This document shows positions 22,470 through 32,900 of a DNA stretch of 64,000 nucleotides, in pieces. Under the pieces are notes generated by a model. It made no database searches, was not told where the DNA came from, and saw only the letters and a list, made by a program, of their open reading frames with translations. The DNA comes from Hydractinia symbiolongicarpus (taxonomy: Eukaryota > Cnidaria > Hydrozoa > Anthoathecata > Hydractiniidae), in the NCBI RefSeq assembly GCF_029227915.1, contig NC_079879.1, positions 19,158,001-19,222,000 of the forward strand, written 5' to 3'. A program made the position numbers and the translations under genes. Position 1 is the first letter of the stretch; the number at the start of each line of letters is the position of its first letter.

Positions 22470-23414
22470 ATGAAGATTATACTTTTTCTGCTACTGGTTT
22501 CAACAAAAACATCTTCAAGTCATTACTACGAGTTAAAAACAGTAGCATCATCATCTGTGGCGGTAAAACACAATACGCTGATAGTGGAATGTATTTTTTA
22601 TTGCAAGAAATTCGATTCGTTTGCAACAGTGATAGAAGAACGAAAAACATTTGACGATTGTTATTGTGTAAAAGAAAAAGAAGAAGCCAACGACGATTTA
22701 AACGACTTCAACACATACATTATACTGAAGCCCATAAGTTAGTAGCCTGAATTTATAACTTATTCAATCATTTCTTTAAAGGAAACAGTAGTATAAAAAT
22801 AAGCGTTTAAATATTTTCTCTATAGTAAATACAATTGCCAAGAGAAACGCTCATGCGCGTTAGATAAATGGGCAGGAAACTAGTTGGCTTTTTGGCCTCA
22901 TTTCCGCCATTAGTCTGCCCTTGACACTAAATAATTTGGGATAGAATAATAATATCAAAAATGTCTCTTCTCAGAAAAATCTAACAATTCTAAAATTACA
23001 TCACTTGATTTAGATGAAATCAATTTGTCACAAGGGAGACAGTCGTGGCATTCATCAGCGTTGATGCATATGTACTCTTCAAGAGCTTTTGATGGAAAAT
23101 GGCTTACATGTCAACATACAGATAGCCAATTACCTAACGCATGGATTAAAGTTGGCTTGACAAAACCGAGTGTCATCACGCGTGTCGAAGTATATACTGC
23201 CATGTTATTTGGCAGTAAATTAAAGGGTGCCAAAATCGAAGTTTCATCTTCATTTGATATGACGCAAAATTATCAAGTTTGCGCAAAGATGGAAAGTACT
23301 TTATATTATCAAACTTTTACATGCGAGAAAACTACTGTGGGACGGTACGTTCGATTAAGTCAGCAGGATTATTTAAATGTGTGTGAGATGCATGTAATGG
23401 GGTATTACTACTAG
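22470..23414 (+). CDS. Secreted F-type lectin-like protein, gene 2 (intact)
   Basis: Two exons, 22,470-22,737 and 23,014-23,414, joined in phase 1 (an Asn codon is split), give 222 aa. The start M-K-I-I-L-F is chosen because all paralogues align there; a longer in-frame ATG-like start upstream is not conserved. Residues 1-~20 are a signal peptide (run of L, then T-K-T-S-S-S). The mature N-terminal module has C-x3-C (CIFYC) and C-x-C (CYC), then an acidic D/E/N linker. Exon 2 is the F-type lectin domain: AFDG, W-I-K-V-G-L, GRYVRL and N-V-C-E-M-H-V-M-G. Likely role: extracellular carbohydrate recognition, perhaps immune or adhesive; this is inference. The unit-2 copy is destroyed by a retroelement. 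Confidence 0.75.
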
Positions 23415-25125
23415 CTGCACAACTAATTGATAATTGAAAGAATAATTTGATTATATTAAGATCAGTATGCTTAAAGAGTTTGTTATAATAACTATTCTTA
23501 GCAGGCTGGGGGTAACCGTAACAGATTTTACTGCGGATTTTTTTAAGAATCTCAAGAAGGCAACAAACATGTATAAATTTTCCCATCAGTCAGCTATGTT
23601 TGAACAACTTTCTTGTTCTGCTAGATAAAATCCGTCTATGAAATGTTCATAATATTTTGAAGGGATGAACGTGTTTATTTCGGCTTTCAGGGTTAAAACA
23701 CGCTGAAGGGTGAACATTTTTTGCGCGACCTCGTGTTAAGAGGTTTGTTTACATTAAATAACAAAATGTTGTGCTCAGCCACAGATGGATGCGCTGTATG
23801 ATTTAATTAAATTTCCAAATACGTGTGAGCAAATTAATAAAAAAGTTAAAAATATACCTCATTGTTTTTCTTAGAACCCAGGTAAACTCTCAAACATGCA
23901 AATGTCGTTGATTAGAAACTAGTCAATAGCCAGTATAAATTTCATAAAAATTGCAGTAAAATTGTTAAGAATATATCGTTTTTGCTATTGTGGACAAAAA
24001 AAAAATTAAAAACACTAGTCGACAAACACGTGGAAAAGTCCATTCAAAGAGAAAAACAGTGGAAAAGATCCGTCGTTTAAATTTTGTAATTTTATGCGAT
24101 ATATTTAGAGCATTTATAACATAGCTAAACCAAAAGGGGTGAATTATCACTAACAAAAGGTTGAATTTCCTTTAAATGGTTCTTAAAATCATCAGAAAAG
24201 CACCATGCATCTTCAGGTTCTTCATTTGGGGTTCATAAAAAGAACGAAAAGAGTGCTTGAACATAAAAGTTCAAAACAAACAAATTCTGGAAATTTAGAG
24301 TCATACAAACTACTCAACCCTGAGTGGTTTGGTTGGCACTTTAAGAAATGATACACGCAGAATACGCGTTTTAATATTATTGTTTTTGAAATTTTCGATT
24401 TGTTAAAGGGTTTGAGTCTAGTGTAGCCAATCTAATCCTTACGTAGCACATTCACATTTAAGTCTACAAATCCAAAACAAGTTTAGACACTTTAGCATTA
24501 ATTAGTTATTGTCCATGGAAGTTATTTGAGACCACAGGGTCATTACTCATCCGACCAGGGAAAGAGGTTGCAATCTTTGTAATTTTGTAACTTTTAACGT
24601 TTTATTTAGGTAAGATATTTTTGACATCCCAACTCAGTCAGACTATTATAAATCTTACATTGTTAAAATAAAAACAACAAATGTTTCTAAAAGTATATAT
24701 ATTACATCCTAATGTAATAATCGTGAACTCTTTAAATTGATTTAAATTTAGAATGGTGAAAACAACTGTTTCATTACACTTGAAGATCATAAAGACAACT
24801 TTCATTATAATCCAAAAACCCGTCTCATAAACCCCGCAAAAAACGAACTAAGAAGAATCAGTAAAATCATATTAGAAAGCTCAATAAAGCTATAGAGAGC
24901 GTTTAAATTTAAACCAATGGAAAAGCACTGCCAACGTTATCGATTGGTTTATAAAGATTAAAAACAAAAAGGCGCACAAATTCATGATGTCTGACATCAA
25001 ATATTTCTACCCTACAGTTAATATTAACATTGCTGAAAAATGCAATTAATTTTGCTATCGGTATATCCAAACTAACAAACTAAAAAATGGAAATTATTCA
25101 CCATGCAAAAAAATCATTGCTATAA
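23415..25125. other. Spacer with truncated Penelope-like 5' fragment
   Basis: Bases ~24,005-24,087 match the start of the Penelope-like fragments at 52,993 and 54,890, then diverge. Bases ~24,090-25,120 have no match in unit 2 and no gene I recognise; they may be internal retroelement DNA. Confidence 0.5.
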
Positions 25126-25365
25126 AATAAAGGAGGAAAACTTTCTGATGTCACAATTGGTGCTTTCGACGGAGCAGAAGTATGCGAATTGGTCGGTTGC
25201 TTTCTTTTGGACACTTTAGCCAAAAAGTCTGATAAGAAAAACATCGACTTATACAGGGACGATGGCCTTACGGTTTTCAAAACAACAGTGGTCCGGAGAG
25301 TAAAAGAACAAAAAAAGACTTCCAACAAAATATTTAAAGGTCATGGTCTAGATATCATAATTTAA
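25126..25365 (+). pseudogene. Reverse transcriptase fragment, Penelope-like
   Basis: An open stretch of 79 codons with the reverse transcriptase core: G-A-F-D-G-A-E-V-C-E-L-V-G, then L-Y-R-D-D-G-L, the YxDD catalytic box, and ending G-H-G-L-D-I-I-I. The part between these blocks looks locally frameshifted relative to related elements I recall. Upstream and downstream are stops, so it is a relic. Together with the GIY-YIG fragments in unit 2 it points to a Penelope-like (RT + GIY-YIG) element. Confidence 0.7.
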
Positions 25366-25554
25366 TGCAACATGAAAAATTGTCAACTACCTCGTTCTCA
25401 CACTAAACCTCGTCTCCAGATTTCGTATCGTCTCCACATTGTGTCAGTTTACTTGTTTACAAATAAAATAGAAGTAACAACCATGCAACTCAAAAATTCG
25501 CACTACAATGAAATAATGGAGTTAAGTTAAACAAATTGATAAAATGAGATATTG

Positions 25555-25574
25555 ATATGCGAGTGTAACACATG
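25555..25574 (+). promoter_or_regulatory. Conserved upstream box of lectin pseudogene 3
   Basis: Same motif as 22,349-22,368, with CACATG as the terminal half; 71 bp downstream of it the pseudogene start begins. Confidence 0.45.
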
Positions 25575-25644
25575 CATAAGTGTAACCTGTTATTACAGAT
25601 ATATCATATTTCTTTTTTTTTTGCATAAACCATTCCTAAGTAAA

Positions 25645-26594
25645 ATGAATATTTTATTCATTATATTTGGGTTTTAACAAAAAAATCTACAAGTCATTGC
25701 TACGAGCAGAAAACATCCTCATCATCATTTGTGACGGTAAAACACAATACGTTGATAGTGGTATGTGTTTTTTATTGCAAAAAGTTTGATTCTTTTGCAA
25801 CGGTGATAGAAGAACGAAAAACATTTGTTGATTGTTATTGTGTGAAAGAAAAAGAAAAAACCAACGATGATGTAATCAGCTCAACTGACGATGTTGTCTT
25901 AAAACCGATAGGTTAGAGGCTACGCTTTAATTTGTAACATGTTAATTCGAAAGCAAATAAACAACTTTTGTAAATTAAGCGTTCTACCTAAAAATTCCGC
26001 CTGGCAAATCTCTTGCAAAAACATAGTTCTTGCAAGCTATATTCCCACAAGCTAGAAGGGCAAGAGGCCTCCAGCCACTAGGATTAGTGTTTTTCCTTTG
26101 TTTTATAGTGTATCTGCAACCTCTAAGGTCTGTCGCTCATAAAAAAAATTAGATCTTCTTGACGTTATGAATAAATAAAAAAGTTTCTGTTTTAGAAGAA
26201 ATCGATTTGTCACAAGGAAAGCCATCTTGGAATTCATCTGCAGTAAATCATATGTACTTTTCAAAAGCTTTTGATAGCCCATTCCTTACATGTCAGCAAA
26301 CAGATAACGAAATATATAACGAATGGATCAAAGTTGACTTGACAAAACCAAGTATCATCACACGCGTCAAAATTATAAGTCCAACTTTACCTAGTAGCGT
26401 TATAGGTAAGGCTGTGATAACAGTTGCACCTTCATTTGATATGATGCAAAACTATCAGATTTGTGCAACCTTTGCTTTTTATTAACACTTTCAAATGCGA
26501 TAAAACTGTTTTTGGAAGATATGTTCGATTGTGATTAAATAAGCGTGGTTATATAAAAGTGTGTCAGATGTATGTTATGGGTTATTATTTCTAG
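25645..26594 (+). pseudogene. F-type lectin-like gene 3, frameshifted
   Basis: Exon 1 25,645-25,911 is 267 nt where intact paralogues have 268. The missing base, in the signal peptide near GGGTTTT, brings a TAA after ten codons. The rest of exon 1 is still readable in the shifted frame (H-C-Y-E-Q-K, C-V-F-Y-C, C-Y-C) and ends at the usual donor. Exon 2 starts at 26,196 after TTTTAG. It reads as a lectin domain up to Q-I-C-A, then hits TAA (26,483-26,485), loses the frame, and has a further stop before the V-M-G-Y-Y-F end. Unit 2 (56,676-57,621) shares the exon 1 lesion, so death preceded duplication. Confidence 0.75.
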
Positions 26595-28756
26595 TTTTAG
26601 CACCGTAATTGGATGATGAATTTTTTTGTATATTCTTTAACATAATATGTTGCTTCTATAGAAAGTAGATATAACACTATAAACACGCTCGTGGTTATTT
26701 CGCACGTATTCTGTCAGGTTATTGCCGTTTTTAATAGGTAAAAGCATACAGCTGAATTTCTAACCTTGATTCAAGCGCTGGCGATTCTCTGAAAAGGTAA
26801 AACGCCGGCATGCTTATGATCTACAATCTGCGATTCTAGTAAACATACTGAGACAATGGCATTTTTTCCGGTGTTGTGAAAAAGCATCAAGTCGCGAATA
26901 TTCTGATACGATGCGAAAATGTTAGCACAGTTTACAAGTTCCGCAAGGCCCGTAAAGCCTGAGAAAAATCTCACATAAGCAGCAATTAGTACACTTTAAG
27001 AGTCGCAATCTAACTGTGTATGTGTATGCATGATTTTATGATTGTTATTCTACAATATTTGGTAAAAACAATGCACAATGCAAACTGTCCACGATTTAAC
27101 TGTGTGACTTGGTACATGATCATTAAATTAACCTGCAGTTGAGATATGATTGATGCTGATACTTTAACTATTTACGTGTACTTCCTGTCTTTTTTTTTAA
27201 AAAACAAATCTGACATTGTAAAAATAATGTGAAACAGCAAGTCAATGTGTGATACACGTTTTTTTTCAGAAAACAGTCTAAAAGGCTTTATTCGACCTGA
27301 AGGTGTTTTTTGGCTTAAATAAGGAAAAATAAAGAATGTCAAGTCAAGGCTGAACCAATTGTTTGGTTTTCTTACAAGAAAAATGTGCAGAATGTATACC
27401 AGTTGATAGCATTTGTACAATTTTTTAGCTGCTTAAAAAAACTTATGTTAATAATCATATGTTATTTAGTAGCGACCTTCTTACAGGATGATTTGTTCTT
27501 CTAATTATATATTGTATGAAGCTATATTTCGAAAATTTGATACAGGAAAATATGGTTATCTATAAACAACTTCAGACTAATTATTCCTTCCCCATGCATA
27601 AAAACAGAGCTTATGCAAATTTATGTAGTCCCCTGCCTTTTAGGATGCTTTATGCATGGGCGTGGTAGCACAAAACTTAAACGAGTTTCTACGTATCAAA
27701 TTGGGTGATGTCCGTGGGCGTGGTATCAACATTAAAATCATGCTAATATAGTTTGTGAAAAGACTAAAAGTTTTTTGTACTATTTTATTTAAAATTTGTT
27801 TGCTACAACTATTTGCAAAGCTATTTACTCCATTTTTGTTTTAGTTAGAAAATTTCCGCATCCAATAACAATTGGTTTTGATTATTAATAAAAAGCAATC
27901 AACTTTGAGTAGTTTTTGATGAAGCATATTTTATGCGCTAAACTACCAATATTTTAAACTTTCTAACAAAAAAAATTAAATGGAAAAACAGGTTTCTTTA
28001 AAAGAAATTTAAAACATGTTCCACCTTATTCTATCCTTATCCTATATTATAATTTCTTTCAGCAATTCATTGCGTTATATTCAAACTTTTTACGTAAAGC
28101 GCAACGGATTGGTGTGCGCATTTTCTTATTTGTCTGATTTTTTTAGGACTTTACGGCACAATCTTATTGCATTTAACTGATGCAAATATACTTGATAAGA
28201 TTAGTAAAGCCATTACAATGCGCTTAAATTTTTTAAGTTGCTTTTTACTGCTCCTATAGTCGGATCAACCCAATCGTGTTAGAACAAATGGGTTCATGAA
28301 GTCGTCAAAAAAACGTTTCCAATATTTATTCAATTGTTTGGCAAAAGCACACCATTTCCACTATTCAATTTTTTCAAGTGACAGTCTACCAGTAATAAAC
28401 AATTCGATTTTTCCAAACTTTTGCAGAAAGACAATAACTAACCACGAAAACACAAACGACACTGCAATCTATGTTAGTTTGTGATTGGCGCTATATCTAC
28501 CAAGTTATCTTTGAAAATAAGACATTGGTTTAGAAGAGGGCATTTTGACCACACGACTCATTTAAACGTCAAGCTGATAGCGTTTAAGTGTTCTCCATTA
28601 GCCCCTATTAAAAATCTGATATTGTCTTTTTCGCGTGTTAGCAAAAAACACCTTCATAACAATTTACATATTGAATAGATTTAAAAAAAATCCTTAATTT
28701 AAAGATTGGCACTACGGGAGAGTAAACTTAAGAAAATGTGATAAAATAAGATATTA
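26595..28756. other. Spacer, small palindromic element, start of promoter cassette
   Basis: A minus-strand frame at 26,974-26,771 is open in both units, but I recognise nothing in it. Bases 27,591-27,660 are bounded by the perfect 12-bp inverted repeat CCCATGCATAAA and hold an ATGCAAAT octamer. From ~27,696 the sequence is repeated at ~31,281 (see the cassette entry). Confidence 0.45.
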
Positions 28757-28776
28757 ATATGTGAATGGGACATATG
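28757..28776 (+). promoter_or_regulatory. Conserved upstream box of first exon 4
   Basis: Matches AYATGYGARTGKRACAYATG exactly; 68 bp separate it from the ATG at 28,845. Confidence 0.5.
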
Positions 28777-28844
28777 CAGTCGCTATTATGGCTATATAAT
28801 GATTTTTCCCCTGTAAATCACACAACGCGGAAAGAGTTGTGAAA

Positions 28845-29112
28845 ATGAAGATTTTACTCATTCTATTACTGGCTTTAACAAAAAAATCTGCAAGTCATTA
28901 CTACGAACAGAAAACAGTAGCATCATCATTTGTGGCGGTAAAACACAATACGTTAATAGTGGAATGTGTTTTTTATTGCAAGAAATTCTATTCTTTTGCA
29001 TCGGTGCAAGAAGAACGAAAAACTATTGATGATTGTTATTGTGTAAAAGAAAAAGAAGAAACCATTGACGATTTAAACAGCTCAAATAACGATGTTATTT
29101 TAAAACCAATAG
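28845..29112 (+). CDS. Lectin-like first exon 4, signal peptide + CxxxC/CxC module
   Basis: 268-nt exon, open throughout, ending at donor ATAG|GTTAGT in phase 1. It encodes M-K-I-L-L-I-L-L-L-A-L (signal peptide), H-Y-Y-E-Q-K, C-V-F-Y-C, C-Y-C-V-K-E-K and an acidic N/D/S linker. I find no lectin-domain exon between here and the next first exon at 32,409. It may therefore splice over that exon to 37,680 as an alternative first exon, or it may be an orphan. The unit-2 copy (60,536) differs by only three bases, which argues against neutral decay. Confidence 0.65.
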
Positions 29113-32100
29113 GTTAGTCTCTTTTAATTATTTAATTTTTATTTTAATTATTTCTTTCAAAAAAATTGCTTGTGAATTACGCATTTCACCAGCATTTTTT
29201 TTATAAAAAAGCTCTTGCCGAGACAAACTCCTCACCCCATCATTTGGATTAGTCTCTTCCCACTGAAGGCTGGTTTTCACTTGTCTGGATCGTACCGGAT
29301 CTGACCAGGATGGGATAGAAATAAAATCCAATCCAGATCTTGTCATTTTTTCCCTTTTGGTCAAAGTTTTTCGATCATTATCTTTGAGTTTGTTCCATTA
29401 ATTTATGAAGGTGCCACTAAAGATTCGGGGTCGTGGAAACATTTTTCATGTAATTAAAACAAAAAAATTGCTGTTTCAAGCACATGATTTTTTCCCCGTG
29501 TCGTGTGGGTGCTAGTTTATGAAACAAATTTGCATGTAGCTAGAAAGAAAGATGGCGTTTGTAAAAGAAACGTGGTAGTAGCATCAATAGGAATTTTTCT
29601 TGATAAAGGAAAAGAAACGATAAGTTAAGTATTAGGCTTCATTTTGGACAAGACCATGGTTGCTTCGCCGACAAATAGATGGAAGTTACTATAATTTGTT
29701 TAAAGAGCCAAAAAAAAAATTCAATAGGTTTTAAAGATTATTTGATAATGGACGTTAATCATATTGATGAGTTGCTTCATCCTCTTACCCCAATCTTTCA
29801 AAAAAAAGATACCAACATAAAAGAATGTATAAGGTCTGAGGGTATGTGCTGCATTGCATTAAGATATCTTGGAAGCAGTGAATTATTCAGATCTTTGGAA
29901 TGCCAATTCCGGATTAGTGAAAAAGCAATAATTTATATAACTCAAGAAGTGTGCGCTGCAATTATAGTTTCGAAAAACATTACTTTAAAACGCTGAAAAA
30001 AACAGAAGGGTGGATGGAGATGCGGAAAAGTTTTATCATCGGTGGAATCTTCCAAATGGATTGGGTTAAGTGGACATATTGTTCTACACCAACCAAAGAA
30101 TTCTGACTCACATTATCTATATAATATACGGTAGTTCACAGCCCGACATTTAGACTGCGCAGTCGCAAACTTTGTATACGTTATTTTCAAATTCAGTATG
30201 GCCCTGATCGCGTGAGGTTTTTTTAACTCTGATCAATTTTTAAATACACGATTAAAATTGCTGAATCAGGCTTTGATTCACAACGTAGAACACTTCTTTC
30301 AAACTTTTTCGTTGTGGTGACCGGAATCAACCGGATGCAGATTTCTGCCAACTTATTGTATGGTTTGCTACCAGCTGCAAACTTTAGCTACCTAGCTAAT
30401 ATAGGTATAAACAGATCGCTAGCGATGATTGTCAACATAATTTTGTCTTTATGATATGTTCTTATTTGAACATATCAAATGGTTAGGGGTAGCATCCATA
30501 TTGAAATCACCATAAGAGTGGCCGCCTTTTTAAGGTTGACGTATGGTTCTTTTAGTTGCCATGCATTGACGTTTTTGGCGTAGGTAGGTATATATGAGAA
30601 AAAAACGTCAAAAATTGCGGCCTCTATGGCAGAGTACGGGCGCTGTTGCTAATTTTAAAAAGGCTATCATTGAAAATTTGTTTTCGCATCCTCCAACCAA
30701 CACAGCACAGATAACCTGGATCAATAAGATAGGTTTTTATCATAGAGGACAATCAAGCTGACGGGTCGAACCGACTTATTCTTGTGAGGACTTCAGAGCA
30801 CGAACATGACCCATTTTCAATGGTAACACCATCTGCAAATCTCAATGCAGGTTGGAACAAATTTGCTGCTTGCCTACGCTACCCTTAATACTGCTTGTTT
30901 TCTGTTACTTAACTGACTTTAAAGATTATTTTACTAACCTTACAAATTTTACCTAAAAATAGCTTAAAAATTTTATTGACGTTGGATAAACATGGCTTTA
31001 GTGAAACGATTCTTCAAGTTAAGGAGACCAACATGCAAAATACAGACCTAGATTGTCTTATTGTTGTTGTATAGCAAACGTTTAAATATATTTTAAGCAA
31101 AAATCCCCTATCTGGTGTATAGTTTTTTTTGTTTTTTTTTTTACAGGGAAATACAAAAGAAGGATGACGAAACATGAGCATACACACAAAAAAGTGTTAT
31201 TTTAATTGGTGTGAATGTTTTGCTTTTAACTTCTGAAGGACTTAATTTTATACTTGACAAGCATTAACATTTAGTGCCAAATTGGGTGATGTCCGTGACG
31301 TGGTATCAACATTAAAATCATGCTAATATAGTTTGTGAAAAGACTAAAAATTTTTTGTACCATTTTATTTAAAATTTGTTTGCTACAACTATTTGCAAGG
31401 CTACTTACTCCATTTTTGTTTTGGTTATAAAATTTATGCCCTGTCGTTTTTTGTTTTGATTATTAACAAAAACCAATAGATTTTCAGTAGTTTTTAATCT
31501 AGCATAATTTATGCGCTACACTACCAATATCTTAAACATATTTAACAAAGGAAGGATTATTTAGAAAACGGAGTTATATTAAAATAAACTTTAAAAATGT
31601 ACCTTCTTTTTTCTATCCATCCTCCTAGGTTATATATTGTTTCAGGAATTCTTTGCGCTCTATTTAAACTTATTCTTTTCTGATTTGTCTGATTTCTTAG
31701 GTTTTTGGACGGTAAGGCACTAACTCATTGCATTGGACTGACGCAAATATACTTGGCAAGATTAGTAAAGCCATTCCAATGCGCTTAAATTTGTTAAAGT
31801 TGTTTTTCACCGCGTAGGTAACTACGAACCACCTGGGGACAAAATGGAATCATTTTCCTAAAGCTGGAGCAACACAATCGTTTTAGAACAGACGAGTTGA
31901 TGACGTCGTCAAAAAAACCCGTTTATAACCAATATCTATTTAAACTGTTTGTAAAAAGCACATCTTTTCCGCTATTTGCCTAACTAAGTAGATTTTTCAA
32001 CGAGTCAATGTACCAGTAATTAATAACTCGGTACGACGAAAAGGAAAGCAAGACTGAAATCTTCGTCAGTTTGTAATAGTTGCTATCTACCAAGTTAATT

Positions 32101-32339
32101 TTAAAAATAAAACATTGGCTTAGAAGAGGGCATTTTGACCACACGACTCATTTAAACCTCCAGCTGAATAGCGTTTAAAGTGTTCCCCTATTAAAAATCT
32201 TATATTGTCTTTTTTGCGTGTTATCGAAGAAAACCTTTATAACAATTTACATATAAAATAGATTTAAACGAAACCCTCAATTTAAAGGTTGGCACTGTAG
32301 GAGAGTAAACTTAAGAAAATGTGATAAAATAAGATATTA
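29113..32339. other. Spacer with Harbinger relic and cassette B
   Basis: A Harbinger-like left terminal repeat starts at ~29,269 (GGCTGGTTTTCAC); no matching right end was found before 32 kb. The transposase relic is listed separately. Bases 30,456-30,479 are a perfect 9-bp-arm hairpin (GATATGTTC/GAACATATC) whose right arm is missing in unit 2. The remaining sequence shows no gene. Confidence 0.45.
29679..30115 (+). pseudogene. PIF/Harbinger transposase relic
   Basis: The N-terminal part reads D-E-L-L, then C-I-A-L-R-Y-L-G, F-R-S-L and F-R-I-S-E-K-A, the usual start of Harbinger nucleases. A shifted frame continues with W-N-L-P-N-G-L-G and, clearer in unit 2, V-D-G-R-H before a Q-Q-P-K block; the D is the first catalytic residue of the family. 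Frame breaks and stops make it non-functional. Unit 2 equivalent: ~61,290-61,735. Confidence 0.65.
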
Positions 32340-32900
32340 ACATGTGAATGGGACATATGCACCATTCTTCTTTTCCGCAAATCACGCAACAAGGAAAGAG
32401 TTAAGAAAATGAAGATTTTACTACTTTTATTGGTGGTTTTAACAAAAAAATCTGGAAGTCATTACTACGAGCAGAAAACGGTAGCATCATCATCTGTGGT
32501 TATAAAACATAATACGCTGATAGTGGCATGTGTTTTTTATTGCAAGAAATTCGATTCGTTTGCAACGGTGATAGAAGAACGAAAAACATTTGACGATTGT
32601 TATTGTGTGAAAGAAAAAGAAAAAGACAGTGACGATTCAAACAGCTCAACTGACGATGTTCTCTTGAAACCGATAGGTTAGTCTCTTTTACCTGTAATTT
32701 TTTATTTTTATTATTTCTTTCAAGAAAATTGCTTGTGAATTACGCATTTCTCCAGCATTTTTTATAACAAAGCTCTTGCCGAGACAAGCCCATAACCCCA
32801 TCAGCTGGATTAGTCTCTTCCCACTGAAGGCTGGTTTTCACTTGTCTGGATCGTACCGGATCAGATCAGGATGGGATCGAAATATAATCCGATCCAGATC
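31281..32900 (+). repeat. Promoter + first-exon cassette B
   Basis: Second copy of the 27,696-29,330 cassette, leading into lectin exon 1 at 32,409. Confidence 0.75.
32340..32359 (+). promoter_or_regulatory. Conserved upstream box of lectin gene 5
   Basis: Exact match to AYATGYGARTGKRACAYATG, 49 bp before the ATG at 32,409, the closest spacing of the set. Confidence 0.5.

Larger units (their letters stand above)
27696..29330 (+). repeat. Promoter + first-exon cassette A
   Basis: About 1.6 kb is repeated at 31,281-32,900, including upstream DNA, the conserved box, the lectin first exon and the start of a Harbinger-like terminal repeat. The cassettes are 3.57 kb apart. Similarity is lower than between units, so this local duplication is older. 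The same pair occurs in unit 2 from ~59,335 and ~62,875. Confidence 0.75.

Noticed and set aside
22428-22742. Longer N-terminus for lectin gene 2 from an in-frame upstream start
   Set aside because: Paralogues share only the M-K-I start followed by the signal peptide; the extra 14 codons are not conserved outside the duplicate.
26771-26974. Minus-strand 67-codon frame open in both units
   Set aside because: No recognised motif, an immediate upstream stop in frame and no supporting splice structure; left as unexplained.
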